64,000 bases of DNA from Alphaproteobacteria bacterium UBA998. Its GTDB lineage: Bacteria; Pseudomonadota; Alphaproteobacteria; Rickettsiales; UBA998. This document shows positions 44,148-53,829 of the stretch, in pieces (the first letter of the stretch is position 1; each line of letters starts with the position of its first letter). The stretch spans positions 16,961-80,960 of the forward strand of contig DBAY01000007.1 of NCBI GenBank assembly GCA_002291925.1, given 5' to 3'. The notes under the pieces are model-generated. The model had not been told where the DNA came from. It searched no databases and saw only the letters and a list, made by a program, of their open reading frames with translations. Both the position numbers and the translations under genes were made by a program.

Positions 44148-45173
44148 TTGAACGCCAGGCACACGCTCGAACAGCTTTGGAACCGCGGAAAAACATTTCT
44201 GGGAACTGACTGCGCCATCCTGGGCGGCGCGATGTCGTGGGTGTCGGAGCGGCATCTGGTATCGGCACTCTCCAACGCGGGTGGCTTCGGGGTGATTGCC
44301 TGCGGCGCCATGCCGCCGGAGCTGCTGGAGCAGGAAATCGCCGCGACGCAGGCCATGACGGACAAGCCGTTCGGGGTGAACCTTATCATCATGCACCCAA
44401 AGCTGGACGAGCTGGTGGCTGTGTGTGTGCGCCGGCAGGTGAGCCACGTGGTGCTGGCCGGGGGCATCCCCAAGGGACCGACCATCGACGCCCTGAAAGC
44501 GGCGGGCATCAAGGTCATCTGCTTTGCTCCTTCCGCGCGCATCGGTCAGAAACTGGTGCGCATGGGCGCGGATGCGCTCGTGATTGAGGGGATGGAAGCA
44601 GGCGGCCATATCGGGCCGGTCTCCACCTCCGTGCTGGCGCAGGAGATTCTGCCGGCAATCACCGACGTGCCTGTGTTCGTGGCGGGCGGCATCGGGCGTG
44701 GCGAGGCGATTGTCAGCTATCTGCAGATGGGCGCGTCCGGCGTGCAGCTTGGTACGCGCTTCGTGTGCGCCGAGGAGAGCATCGCGCACCCCAAATTCAA
44801 GGAATGCTTTATCCGCAGCGCGGCGCGCGACGCGGTGCCGTCCGTGCAGATCGACCCGGAATTTCCGGTGATTCCTGTGCGCGCTATCGCCAACAAGGCC
44901 ACCGCTGATTTCATCCGCTTCCAGCAGGAGGTGATCGCCCGCCACCGTCGGGGCGAGGTGGAGAAGAAGGAAGCCCAGCTGGAAATCGAGCATTTCTGGG
45001 CTGGGGCGCTGCGCCGCGCGGTGATGGAAGGGGACGTGGAAAACGGCTCCGTCATGGCGGGCCAGAGCGTCGGCATGGTCACCCGCGTGCAGCCGATGCG
45101 TGAGATCATCGCGGAGCTGGTAGCGCAGGCGGAAGCGTTCCTTGCGGGCCCCCTGCAGGCAAAAATAGCCTGA
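44148..45173 (+). CDS. nitronate monooxygenase / FabK-like flavoprotein
   Basis: A 341-residue FMN-dependent TIM-barrel protein. The start region CAILGGAMSWVSERHLVSALSNAGGFGVIACG (in part) and the motif VIEGMEAGGHIGP, followed by VFVAGGIGRGEA and GASGVQLGTRFVCAEES, are typical of the nitronate monooxygenase (2-nitropropane dioxygenase) family. It could oxidise toxic nitronates or reduce an enoyl substrate. It starts with TTG, nine bases after AGGAG. Class assignment confident, substrate not. Confidence 0.85.
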   Translation: MNARHTLEQLWNRGKTFLGTDCAILGGAMSWVSERHLVSALSNAGGFGVIACGAMPPELLEQEIAATQAMTDKPFGVNLIIMHPKLDELVAVCVRRQVSHVVLAGGIPKGPTIDALKAAGIKVICFAPSARIGQKLVRMGADALVIEGMEAGGHIGPVSTSVLAQEILPAITDVPVFVAGGIGRGEAIVSYLQMGASGVQLGTRFVCAEESIAHPKFKECFIRSAARDAVPSVQIDPEFPVIPVRAIANKATADFIRFQQEVIARHRRGEVEKKEAQLEIEHFWAGALRRAVMEGDVENGSVMAGQSVGMVTRVQPMREIIAELVAQAEAFLAGPLQAKIA

Positions 45174-45281
45174 TTCCCGCTACCTACGCCCCGGTGCCGC
45201 CAGCGGGGACGAGCGGAACAAAACGCTATAAGCGGCTGCAAAAGCGCGGTATACTGCGTAAGTTTCGAGCCGCGGAGTCCC

Positions 45282-47558
45282 ATGCCCGAATTGCGTATCG
45301 TCAAGGATGAGCCCTCACCGCTCGCGCTGCTGCGCGACGTGCGGGACGTCATGACCGGCACCGGCACGCCGCAGGCGCGGCTGGACCGGCTGGTGCTGCT
45401 GATCGGCGACCGGCTGCGCTCGGAGGTGTGCTCCATCTATCTGATGCAGCCGGGGCAGGTGCTGGAGCTCTACGCGACGGCGGGTCTGAACAAATCGGCC
45501 ATCCATGCCACGCGGCTGAATGTGGGGCAGGGTCTGGTGGGCGAGATCGCCGCCGAGGCCTCGCCGCTCAACCTCGCCGACGCGCAGAGCCATCCGAAAT
45601 TCGTCTATCGCCCGGAAACGGGGGAGGAGCGTTTCCAGTCCTTCGTCGGCGTACCGATTCTCACCAACCACCAGGTGCTGGGCGTCCTCGTCGTGCAGAG
45701 CGGGCAGGCCCGCGTATATTCGGAAGACCAGCTGGAAGTGCTGCAGACGGTGGCGATGGTCATTGCCGAGCTGGTGGTGGGGCAGGCGCTGGTCGACCAG
45801 GTGGCGCTCACCCGCGAGAAGCGAGCTTCCACCCTCTCGCAGACCTTTGGCGGGCAGTCGCTCTCCGCCGGGCTCGCCAAGGCTCCGGCGGTGCTGCACC
45901 GGCCGCAGATTCGCATCAAGGAGCTGGTGACCGACGACCCGGTGCGCGAGGAAGCCCGGCTGGTCGCCGCCATCGAGGCACTGCAGGAAGGCGTGCGCCA
46001 GCTCATCCAGTGCTCCGATCCGCTCTCCTCGGCCCATGCCGAGATTCTGGAAACCTACGAGATGCTGGCGCAGGACAAGGGCTGGAAGAACAGCATGATT
46101 CAGGCCATCCATACCGGCCTTACCGCCGAGGCGGCGGCGAAGAAGGTGATGGAAGACCTGCACGTGCGGCTGGAGCAGGCGCAGAACATTTACGTGCGCG
46201 AGCGCATCGAGGATCTGGAAGACCTCACCACCCGGCTGCTCTACCATCTCACCGGCGTCAGCATCACCTCCGCCCATTCGCGCCTGCCGGAGGCGTTCAT
46301 CCTCGTGGCGCGCAGCCTTGGCCCGGCGGAGCTGTTGGAATATGGACAGGAGCGCATCAAGGGGCTGGTGCTGGATGAGGGTTCGGCCGCCTCGCATATC
46401 GCGATCATCGCCAAGATGATGGATATTCCCGTGGTGGCGGGCATCCGCGACGCCACCGACATCGTGCAGCCGGGCGACACGGTGGTGGTGGATGGCGACC
46501 AGGGCGAAGTCTATATCCGCCCCTCCGACGATCTGGACGCGGAAATCACCGAGCTGCTCCGCCTGCGCGCCCAGCGTGACGAGGCCTACCGTGCCCTGCG
46601 CGGCGAACCCACCATCAGCAGGGACGGCCAGCGCGTGAAGCTCATGCTAAATATCGGCCTGAACCTGAATGCGCGCGATCTGGGGGCGGTGGATATCGAC
46701 GGCGTTGGCCTGTTCCGCACGGAGCTTCCCTACCTCACCGCCAGCCATTTCCCGACCGTGGAGAACCAGCAGCTGCTTTACGCCAGCATCCTGCGCCAGT
46801 CGCATGGCAAGCCGGTGATCTTCCGCACCTTCGACATTGGCGGCGACAAGCCGGTGCCTTACATTCACATTCCGCCGGAGGAAAACCCGGCGATGGGCTG
46901 GCGTGCCACCCGCATCGGCCTCGACCGCCCGATGCTGCTGCGCCGCCAGTTCCGCGCGCTGCTGCTGGCGGCGAGCGGCCAGAAGCTGCATGTGATGTTC
47001 CCGATGATTGCTACGGCGGAGGAATTCTACGCCGCCCGCGCCCTGCTGATGCATGAATACCAGCTGATCGAGGAAGCGGGCGAGATGCCGCCCTCCGCCA
47101 TTCGCATCGGTATCATGCTGGAAGTGCCCTCCATGCTGTTCGAGCTGCCGCATATCCTGGGCGAGTTGCAGTTCATCTCCATCGGCAGCAATGACCTGCT
47201 GCAGTTCCTCTTCGCCGCCGACCGCGCCAACGACCAGCTGACCAGGCAGTATGGCGGGCTGCGCGCGAGCGTGCTGGGCCTCCTGCAAACGGTGGTGCGC
47301 CATTGCGAGGGGGCGGGGGTGGAGGTCAGCTTCTGCGGCGACATGGCCACCCGCCCGCTCGATGCGATGGCGCTGCTAGGCTGCGGCATCCGCTCGCTTT
47401 CGGTAGCGCCGCGCGCCATCGGCCCGCTGAAGATGATGATTTCCTCGCTCGACGTCGCCGCGTTGACAGATTATTTAGACTTCCTCTGTAAGGTCGAAAC
47501 CGGGTTCTTGCGCGGCCATCTCACCGCCTGGGCCCGTGACCATCACATCTCTTTCTAA
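45282..47558 (+). CDS. ptsP: phosphoenolpyruvate-protein phosphotransferase EI-Ntr
   Basis: A 758-residue enzyme I of the nitrogen PTS. A GAF domain (about 20-165) should sense glutamine. The phosphohistidine is His372 in DEGSAASHIAII, and the C-terminal PEP-binding barrel includes GVGLFRTELPYL, RTFDIGGDKPVPYI and FISIGSNDLLQF. It passes phosphate to NPr and then EIIA-Ntr to tune nitrogen, potassium and envelope responses. GGAG precedes the ATG. The RodZ-like gene begins nine bases later. The placement ahead of prfA-prmC is common in alphaproteobacteria. Confidence 0.95.
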   Translation: MPELRIVKDEPSPLALLRDVRDVMTGTGTPQARLDRLVLLIGDRLRSEVCSIYLMQPGQVLELYATAGLNKSAIHATRLNVGQGLVGEIAAEASPLNLADAQSHPKFVYRPETGEERFQSFVGVPILTNHQVLGVLVVQSGQARVYSEDQLEVLQTVAMVIAELVVGQALVDQVALTREKRASTLSQTFGGQSLSAGLAKAPAVLHRPQIRIKELVTDDPVREEARLVAAIEALQEGVRQLIQCSDPLSSAHAEILETYEMLAQDKGWKNSMIQAIHTGLTAEAAAKKVMEDLHVRLEQAQNIYVRERIEDLEDLTTRLLYHLTGVSITSAHSRLPEAFILVARSLGPAELLEYGQERIKGLVLDEGSAASHIAIIAKMMDIPVVAGIRDATDIVQPGDTVVVDGDQGEVYIRPSDDLDAEITELLRLRAQRDEAYRALRGEPTISRDGQRVKLMLNIGLNLNARDLGAVDIDGVGLFRTELPYLTASHFPTVENQQLLYASILRQSHGKPVIFRTFDIGGDKPVPYIHIPPEENPAMGWRATRIGLDRPMLLRRQFRALLLAASGQKLHVMFPMIATAEEFYAARALLMHEYQLIEEAGEMPPSAIRIGIMLEVPSMLFELPHILGELQFISIGSNDLLQFLFAADRANDQLTRQYGGLRASVLGLLQTVVRHCEGAGVEVSFCGDMATRPLDAMALLGCGIRSLSVAPRAIGPLKMMISSLDVAALTDYLDFLCKVETGFLRGHLTAWARDHHISF

Positions 47559-47567
47559 TCACAGTCC

Positions 47568-48197
47568 ATGACGCCCACCCCGCCGCCCTTCCATGATTAC
47601 CGCGACATCGGCCGCATGCTGCGCGACACCCGCGAGAGCATGGGTCTGGCCACCGAACAGGTGGCCGCGCAGCTCAGGGTGCGCAACAAATACCTGCAAT
47701 CGCTGGAAAAGGGTGAGCTGGGCGATATTCCGGGCGAGGTCTATGCACGCGGTTACCTCAAGCTTTATGCGGATTTTCTCGGCTATGACGGCCAGCAAAT
47801 TTTGAATCAGGTAAACGCCGCGCCCGTGCAGGCCGCCACGCAATACCTGCCGCCGGAGAAGGAAGAGCAGACGCGCTCCACGCTCTTTGCCCTGCTGGCA
47901 TCGCTGCTGGCGTTGCTGGCCGTGGTGCTGTGGCAGATGAGCCAGCAGAAGGAAGACCACCCGCTCAACCTGGTGGATGCCGTGCCTTCCATGGCCCCTG
48001 CTTCCGGAATGCCGCAGAATCCCTCGCAAGCCTCCGCCTTCCCCGAGCTGTGCGATACGAGCGGCGAGAATCTGCTGCCCGATGCGGTCTGCCGCGGCGA
48101 TGCGCTGCTCACCACGCCTGAGCCAGATAAGGAAAACGCGCTTACCACCATCATGGAGCTGGAAAAGCCGGACGCCATGTGGCGCCCGCGCATGTAG
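47568..48197 (+). CDS. RodZ-like HTH membrane protein, short
   Basis: A 209-residue protein. Residues about 8-80 are a Cro/C1-type helix-turn-helix of the HTH_25 class (IGRMLRDTRESMGLATEQVAAQLRVRNKYLQSLE in part). One transmembrane helix is at about 103-122, and a Pro/Ser-rich periplasmic part follows. RodZ in rod-shaped bacteria binds MreB through this HTH, but the beta-rich DUF4115 domain usually found at the end is missing here. The rodZ-ispG-hisS order matches E. coli and supports the call. Confidence 0.7.
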   Translation: MTPTPPPFHDYRDIGRMLRDTRESMGLATEQVAAQLRVRNKYLQSLEKGELGDIPGEVYARGYLKLYADFLGYDGQQILNQVNAAPVQAATQYLPPEKEEQTRSTLFALLASLLALLAVVLWQMSQQKEDHPLNLVDAVPSMAPASGMPQNPSQASAFPELCDTSGENLLPDAVCRGDALLTTPEPDKENALTTIMELEKPDAMWRPRM

Positions 48198-48328
48198 GAC
48201 GGCGTGTAAAGCCCCTTGCCTTCTGAAGGCAGGCCCGGTATATCGCTTGGCAAGAATGAACGCCCCGCTGATAAGCGGAAGCCGCGCCGGAATGTGTGCG
48301 GCGCTAACGGAAAAACCCGTTGTTTGTG

Positions 48329-49555
48329 ATGATTCCAAGGCGCAAGACGTACACTGCGATGGTTGGTCATGTCCCGGTCGGCTCGTCCGCCCCGGTGATG
48401 GTGCAGTCCATGACCAATACGGACACCGCCGACGTGGCCTCCACCGTGAGCCAGGTGCGCGAGCTGGCGGAAGCCGGCTCCGAGGTGGTGCGCATCACGG
48501 TGAATAACGAGGAGTCCGCCGCCGCCGTGCCGCGCATCCGCGAGGCGCTGGATACACAGGGCTGCGACGTGCCGCTGGTGGGCGATTTCCACTATAACGG
48601 CCACCGGTTGCTGGCGGACTATCCCGCCATGGCCGAGGCGCTGGCGAAATACCGCATCAATCCTGGCAATGTCGGCTTTGGCGCCAAGCATGACAGCCAG
48701 TTCGCGCAGATGATCGAGTTCGCGCTGAAATATGACAAGCCCGTGCGCATCGGCGTCAATTGGGGCAGTTTGGATCAGCGCATCATGGACCGTCTGATGG
48801 ACGAAAACGGGTTATTGCCGGAGCCGAAATCGGCGGAGGAGGTAGGGCGTGAAGCGCTGATCGTCTCCGCGCTGGATTCGGCGAAACAGGCCGAGGCCAT
48901 CGGGCTGCCGCCGGAGCGCATCCTGCTCTCCGCCAAGGTGAGCAAGGTGCAGGACCTGATTGCCGTCTACCGCGAGCTGGCGCGGCGCTGCCTGTACCCG
49001 CTGCATCTGGGCTTAACGGAAGCGGGCATGGGCTCCAAGGGCATCGTGGCCTCCACGGCGGCGCTGGCCGTGCTGCTGCAGGAGGGGATCGGCGATACCA
49101 TCCGCGTGTCGCTCACGCCGCGTCCCGGCGAATCGCGCACCGAGGAAGTGCTTGTCGCGCAGAATATTCTACAAACCATGGGCCTGCGCTCCTTCATACC
49201 GCTGGTGACGGCCTGCCCCGGCTGTGGGCGCACCACCAGCACCTTCTTCCAGGAACTGGCCGAGCGCATTCAGGACTATCTGTGCGCCCAGATGCCGGTG
49301 TGGAAAGAGCAATATGTCGGCGTTGAGGCGATGAACGTGGCCGTGATGGGCTGCATCGTCAACGGCCCCGGCGAGAGCCGCCACGCCAATATCGGCATCT
49401 CGCTGCCGGGCACGGGTGAATCGCCGGTCGCCCCGGTGTTCGAGGACGGCGTGAAGACGGTGACGCTGCGCGGCGAGCGCATCGCCGAGGAGTTTCAGGC
49501 GCGTGTGGCGGCCTATGTCGAGCGCACCTACGCGCGCAAGCGGGAGGTGGCGTAA
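48329..49555 (+). CDS. ispG: 4-hydroxy-3-methylbut-2-en-1-yl diphosphate synthase
   Basis: A 408-residue [4Fe-4S] enzyme of the MEP isoprenoid pathway. The TIM barrel starts with [19 protein letters not shown]. The cluster cysteines lie in TACPGCGRT and further on in [20 protein letters not shown] 48329 (MIPRRKTY) was chosen over TTG 48320 and GTG 48326 by similarity to family starts. A perfect 28-bp inverted repeat separates it from hisS. Confidence 0.95.
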   Translation: MIPRRKTYTAMVGHVPVGSSAPVMVQSMTNTDTADVASTVSQVRELAEAGSEVVRITVNNEESAAAVPRIREALDTQGCDVPLVGDFHYNGHRLLADYPAMAEALAKYRINPGNVGFGAKHDSQFAQMIEFALKYDKPVRIGVNWGSLDQRIMDRLMDENGLLPEPKSAEEVGREALIVSALDSAKQAEAIGLPPERILLSAKVSKVQDLIAVYRELARRCLYPLHLGLTEAGMGSKGIVASTAALAVLLQEGIGDTIRVSLTPRPGESRTEEVLVAQNILQTMGLRSFIPLVTACPGCGRTTSTFFQELAERIQDYLCAQMPVWKEQYVGVEAMNVAVMGCIVNGPGESRHANIGISLPGTGESPVAPVFEDGVKTVTLRGERIAEEFQARVAAYVERTYARKREVA

Positions 49556-49570
49556 TGCGCAATAATATAA

Positions 49571-49638
49571 TGTCATTCCAGCGCAGGCTGGAATCCAGAT
49601 GTCCTGTCCACTGGATTCCAGCCTGCGCTGGAATGACA
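49571..49638. repeat. perfect 28-bp inverted repeat (REP/MITE-like)
   Basis: The arms 49571-49598 and 49611-49638 are exact reverse complements around a 12-base loop. They begin TGTCATTCC, the same ends as the elements near 33 kb. It lies between ispG and hisS and could be a terminator or an RNA processing site. The type is widespread in proteobacterial intergenic DNA. Confidence 0.85.
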
Positions 49639-49652
49639 GAAAGCCGAGTTTT

Positions 49653-50912
49653 ATGACGCAAGCCCTGCAACCCGTCCGAGGCACCCATGACCTGATCGGC
49701 GAGGAGATGCGCCGTCACCGCTTCATCGCGGACACCGCCGCTTCCATCGCGGCGCGTTACGGGTTCGCGGAGATGATGCCGCCGGTGTTTGAGTTCTCGG
49801 ACGTCTTCCACCGCACGCTCGGCGAAACCTCGGACGTGGTGAGCAAGGAAACCTACACCTTCACCGACCGGGGCGGCGAGTCCATCACGCTGCGCCCGGA
49901 ATTTACGGCGGGGGTGGTGCGGGCCTTCATCTCCAACGGTCTGACGCAGCAACTGCCGTTCAAGGCGTTTTATGCCGGGCCTGCCTTCCGCTATGAGCGT
50001 CCGCAGAAGGGCCGCCTGCGCCAGTTCCACCAGATCGGCATCGAGGTGCTGGGGGCGGACGCGCCGTGGTATGACGTGGAAGTGATCGCCTGTGGCTGGC
50101 GCATGCTGGAAGCCTTCGGCCTCGGCCAGCATGTGACGCTGGAGATCAACTCGCTCGGCGATGCGGAGAGCCGGAGCGCCTACCGCGCCGCGCTGGTGGA
50201 GTATTTCTCCGCGCACAAGGCGGATTTGTCGGAGGATTCGCAGCGCCGTCTGGACGCCAACCCGCTGCGCATTCTCGATTCCAAGGATGCCGGTGACCGC
50301 AAGCTCATTGCCGATGCGCCGGACCTCTATGATTATTTCACGCCCGAATCCCATGAATGGATTGCGCAGGTGCAGGAAGGCTTGGCGGCGCTTGGCATCG
50401 GCTACCTGCTGAACCCGCGCATCGTGCGGGGGCTGGATTATTATACGCATACCGTCTTCGAGTTCACCACGCAGGCGCTCGGCGCGCAGGGCACCGTGCT
50501 GGCGGGTGGCCGCTATAACGGGCTGGTGGAAATGATGGGCGGCCCTAACATCCCCGGCATCGGCTTTGCTGCCGGGATGGAACGGCTCGCCATGTTGATG
50601 GCGCAGGTGGCCCCCGAGCGCATGCCGGAAGCGGCGAAGGCCCTGGCCCTCATCCCGATGGGCGAGGCGCAGCTTCCCGCCGCGCTGAAACTGGCCAATG
50701 ATCTGCGCACGCAGGGCCATGCCGTAGAACTGGTGGTGCATGGCAATGTCGGCAAGGCGCTGAAAAAAGCCGATAAGCTCGGCGCGAAGCTGGCCCTGAT
50801 GCTCGGCGAGGACGAGGCGGCCCGTGGCGCGGTGATGGTGAAGAACCTCGCCGCCGGGACGCAGGAAGAAGTGGCGCAGGTGCTGCTTCATGAACGATTG
50901 GATGTTGCATAA
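49653..50912 (+). CDS. hisS: histidyl-tRNA synthetase
   Basis: A 419-residue class II synthetase. Motifs: PVRGTHDL at the N-terminus, motif 2 FRYERPQKGRLRQFHQIG, the histidine loops RGLDYYTHTVFEF and GGRYNGLVEMMGG, and motif 3 GIGFAAGMERLAML. ATG 49653 (MTQALQPVRG) is the natural start; a longer frame from 49599 would read through the repeat element. The C-terminal anticodon-binding domain is complete. Confidence 0.97.
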   Translation: MTQALQPVRGTHDLIGEEMRRHRFIADTAASIAARYGFAEMMPPVFEFSDVFHRTLGETSDVVSKETYTFTDRGGESITLRPEFTAGVVRAFISNGLTQQLPFKAFYAGPAFRYERPQKGRLRQFHQIGIEVLGADAPWYDVEVIACGWRMLEAFGLGQHVTLEINSLGDAESRSAYRAALVEYFSAHKADLSEDSQRRLDANPLRILDSKDAGDRKLIADAPDLYDYFTPESHEWIAQVQEGLAALGIGYLLNPRIVRGLDYYTHTVFEFTTQALGAQGTVLAGGRYNGLVEMMGGPNIPGIGFAAGMERLAMLMAQVAPERMPEAAKALALIPMGEAQLPAALKLANDLRTQGHAVELVVHGNVGKALKKADKLGAKLALMLGEDEAARGAVMVKNLAAGTQEEVAQVLLHERLDVA

Positions 50913-50924
50913 TGCGTCGTTTGA

Positions 50925-51045
50925 TGTCATGCCAGCGAAGGCTGGAATCCACAGGGCGCTCGTCGCGCGCAACGCCACATGGCCTTGCGCTGGATTTCGG
51001 GACGGCGGTCAGCGCTGCCTCCCTTGCCCGGAATGACATATCACT
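50925..51045. repeat. degenerate GTCATTCC-type repeat
   Basis: TGTCATGCCAGCGAAGGCTGGAATCC at the left and a GGAATGACA at the right resemble half-sites of the 49571 element, with the middle diverged. It fills the hisS-prfA gap; no gene is seen there. The right end also contains a short direct repeat, CTGACCACTGA / CTGACCACTGAG. Confidence 0.5.
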
Positions 51046-51076
51046 GACCACTGAATACTGACGACTGACCACTGAG

Positions 51077-52153
51077 ATGCTTCAGGACAAACTGGAAATC
51101 ATCCTTCGTCGCCATGACGAGCTGAACGATCTGATTGCGCGGCCCGATGCGCTGGGGCCGGGTGAGTTCAGCCGGCATTCGCGCGAGCTGTCGGATCTGG
51201 GGCCGGTGGTGGAAACCATCCTCGCGCTGAAGGCGGCCCAGCAGGAATTGAAAGACACTGAGGAGCTGCTCGCCGACGCGTCCACGGACGCCGAAATGAA
51301 ATCGATGGCCCGCGAGGAAAAGGCGGGGCTGGAGAAGCTCATCCCGCTACTGGAGCGGCAGGTGCAGCTGGCGCTGCTGCCCAAGGACGAGGCGGATGCG
51401 AAGAACGTGATCCTGGAAGTGCGCGCGGGCACGGGCGGCGAGGAGGCCGCGCTGTTTGCGATGGATCTGTTCCGCATGTATCAGCGTTTCGCCGAGCACA
51501 TGGGCTGGAAATTCGAGGTGATGTCGATGTCGGAAACCGGCATTGGCGGCGTCAAGGAAGCCAGCGCCAATATCAGCGGGCGCAATGTGTTCGGGCGGCT
51601 GAAGTTTGAGTCCGGCGTGCATCGCGTGCAGCGCGTACCGGCGACGGAAGCGGGCGGTCGAATCCACACCTCGGCGGCTACCGTGGCGGTGCTGCCAGAA
51701 GCCGAAGAGGTGGACATCCAGATCGACGAGAAGGATCTGCGCATCGACGTATTCCGCGCTAGCGGCCCGGGCGGACAGTCGGTGAATACGACGGACTCCG
51801 CCGTGCGCATCGTGCACCTTCCCACCGGCGTGACGGTGCAGCAGCAGGACGAGAAATCGCAGCATAAGAACAAGCTGAAGGCCATGAAGGTCCTGCGCGC
51901 GCGGCTGTATGAAATGGAACGCGAGCGCCTCGCCGCCGAGCGTTCCGCCAACCGCAAGGGGCAGGTCGGCTCCGGCGACCGCTCCGAGCGCATCCGCACC
52001 TATAACTTCCCGCAGGGCCGCGTGACGGATCACCGCATCAACCTGACTTTGTACAAGATCGACGACATTCTGAACGGCCCCGGCCTCACCGAGATGGTCG
52101 AGGCACTGGTGGCCAATGACGAAGCGGAGCGTTTGGCAGAACTGACGCGGTAG
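51077..52153 (+). CDS. prfA: peptide chain release factor 1
   Basis: A 358-residue factor that ends translation at UAA and UAG. The stop-codon-recognising PAT motif is at 188-190 and the catalytic GGQ is at 232-234 in [10 protein letters not shown]. The remaining RF1 layout, including the C-terminal [14 protein letters not shown] segment, is intact. prmC, whose product methylates the GGQ glutamine, follows 120 bp later, the usual pairing. Confidence 0.97.
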   Translation: MLQDKLEIILRRHDELNDLIARPDALGPGEFSRHSRELSDLGPVVETILALKAAQQELKDTEELLADASTDAEMKSMAREEKAGLEKLIPLLERQVQLALLPKDEADAKNVILEVRAGTGGEEAALFAMDLFRMYQRFAEHMGWKFEVMSMSETGIGGVKEASANISGRNVFGRLKFESGVHRVQRVPATEAGGRIHTSAATVAVLPEAEEVDIQIDEKDLRIDVFRASGPGGQSVNTTDSAVRIVHLPTGVTVQQQDEKSQHKNKLKAMKVLRARLYEMERERLAAERSANRKGQVGSGDRSERIRTYNFPQGRVTDHRINLTLYKIDDILNGPGLTEMVEALVANDEAERLAELTR

Positions 52154-52273
52154 TTGGAAAAACCTTGTGGTTAGTCGAGGACAGGATGTCCGAGTCAGCC
52201 ATGAGCCCGCGAAGCGGCAGCCCATTGCGGAGGCCAGCAGGCCGGAGCAGGAGCAAAACAAAAAGAGGACTAA

Positions 52274-53173
52274 ATGAAGGCACTGAAGAAGAAATCCGAT
52301 CCAGCCACATCCAGCGACGCGTTGCTTGCAGAAGCACGTCAGGCGCTAGAGGCGGCAGGCGTGCCAAACGCGGCGCTGGATGCGCGGCTGCTGCTGGCGC
52401 ACGCGATGGGCTGCACGCCCGAGGCGCTGCTTTCCGGCGTGGATGTGGCCGCCGATCCGGAGCAAGCCTTCCGTGACCTCGTCCCCCGCCGCGCCGCGCG
52501 CGAGCCACTGGCGAAGATTCTCGGCTATCGCGATTTCTGGAAAGACCGCTTCCGCGTCACCGCCGATACGCTCGACCCGCGCCCGGAAACGGAGACGGTG
52601 ATTGAGGCGATTCTGGCGCTTCGCCCGCAGCGCGCGTCGGTCACATCGATTCTTGACCTCGGCACGGGTACCGCTTGCCTTCTGCTGTCGCTGCTGCGTG
52701 AGTTCCCGCAGGCGCAGGGGCTGGGGGTGGACCTCAGCGAGAAAGCCCTGCAGGTGGCGGAAGCCAACGCGCACAACCTTACACTTGCCGATCGCGTGCA
52801 ATTTCTGCGCTCTGACTGGCTGACGGCAGTGGAAGGGCAGTTTGATGTCATCGTCTCCAACCCGCCCTACATCGCCGCGGGCGACCGTGCCAGGCTGATG
52901 CCCGAAGTGCGCGAGCATGACCCGGCGCTGGCCCTGTTCGCCGGGGCGGAAGGGCTGGATGCCTACCGCACGCTGCTGCCGCGCGTGGGTGCCTACCTTG
53001 CGCCGAAAGGCCTTCTGGCGCTGGAAGTGGGGGCCGGGCAGGCCTCCGCCGTGCAGGCGCTGGGCGAGGCTGCCGGCCTCAGCCATCGTGGTACTGTGAA
53101 TGATTTGGCGGGCATCCCCCGCGTGATCCTGTTTCAACCCGCAACGCCTGTGAAGGACTATGCAAATGCGTAA
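52274..53173 (+). CDS. prmC: release factor glutamine methyltransferase
   Basis: A 299-residue class I methyltransferase that modifies the GGQ glutamine of release factors. An N-terminal helical domain recognises the factor. The SAM loop ILDLGTGTACL is at about 126-136, and the catalytic NPPY is at 196-199 in VSNPPYI. GAGGAC lies before the ATG. The next gene overlaps its stop. Confidence 0.95.
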   Translation: MKALKKKSDPATSSDALLAEARQALEAAGVPNAALDARLLLAHAMGCTPEALLSGVDVAADPEQAFRDLVPRRAAREPLAKILGYRDFWKDRFRVTADTLDPRPETETVIEAILALRPQRASVTSILDLGTGTACLLLSLLREFPQAQGLGVDLSEKALQVAEANAHNLTLADRVQFLRSDWLTAVEGQFDVIVSNPPYIAAGDRARLMPEVREHDPALALFAGAEGLDAYRTLLPRVGAYLAPKGLLALEVGAGQASAVQALGEAAGLSHRGTVNDLAGIPRVILFQPATPVKDYANA

Positions 53174-53798
53174 ACGAATGCCCTATAACAACATGCGCAA
53201 TAACAATAACATGAACCGGGGCAACCGGAACAACAACATGCGCCGCCCTATGCGCGGCGGGTTTGATGACGAGGAAATTCATCCGCGTCAGCGCAAGCAC
53301 GCGCAGAACATGCGCGAGAAGTACCTGAACCAGGCGCGCGATGCCCAGATGGGCGGCGACCGCGTGCAGGCCGAATACTGGCTGCAGCATGCCGAGCATT
53401 ACTCGCGCATCCTGAACGCCATCAACGAGATGTTCGCGCCCACCCACCCCGAAGGCGGCGAACACGGCGCAGGCGCGGATATGGCAGCCGATGAGGGCGG
53501 CGAACACGCCGCCGCGCCGATGATGGATGGCGGAGAAGGGGCAGACGGTCAGCCCGGCCAGCAGCAACGCCCGTTCCGCCAGCCGCGCCGTCCATATCAA
53601 GGACAGCAGCAGCAAGGCGAAGGCGGTCAGGATGGCCAGCAAGGCCAACCGCGCGGGCGTGGCCAATGGCGCCAGCCGCGTGAGCGCCGCCCCGAGCAGG
53701 CCCCGGCCGAACATGCCGCGCCGCAGGAAGAGCTTGCCCTGCCGCTGGCTTCGGTGCTCCCCGCTGCGCGCATGGACGATGACGAGCCGATGGCCTGA
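53166..53798 (+). CDS. DUF4167 domain protein
   Basis: A roughly 210-residue basic protein. The N-terminus is rich in Asn, Arg and Met (MPYNNMRNNNNMNRGNR). A DUF4167 domain follows at about 35-95 (HPRQRKHAQNMREKYLNQARDAQ, in part, and YWLQHAEHYSRILNAINE). The tail is Gly/Gln/Pro-rich and disordered. The family is found behind prmC throughout alphaproteobacteria; its role is unknown, though the composition suggests nucleic-acid binding. ATG 53166 has AAGGA eight bases upstream; 53160 is an alternative. It overlaps the end of prmC. Confidence 0.85.
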   Translation: MRKRMPYNNMRNNNNMNRGNRNNNMRRPMRGGFDDEEIHPRQRKHAQNMREKYLNQARDAQMGGDRVQAEYWLQHAEHYSRILNAINEMFAPTHPEGGEHGAGADMAADEGGEHAAAPMMDGGEGADGQPGQQQRPFRQPRRPYQGQQQQGEGGQDGQQGQPRGRGQWRQPRERRPEQAPAEHAAPQEELALPLASVLPAARMDDDEPMA

Positions 53799-53829
53799 GC
53801 GGCCCTTCAGGTTGTAGCCAGAAAAAGAA

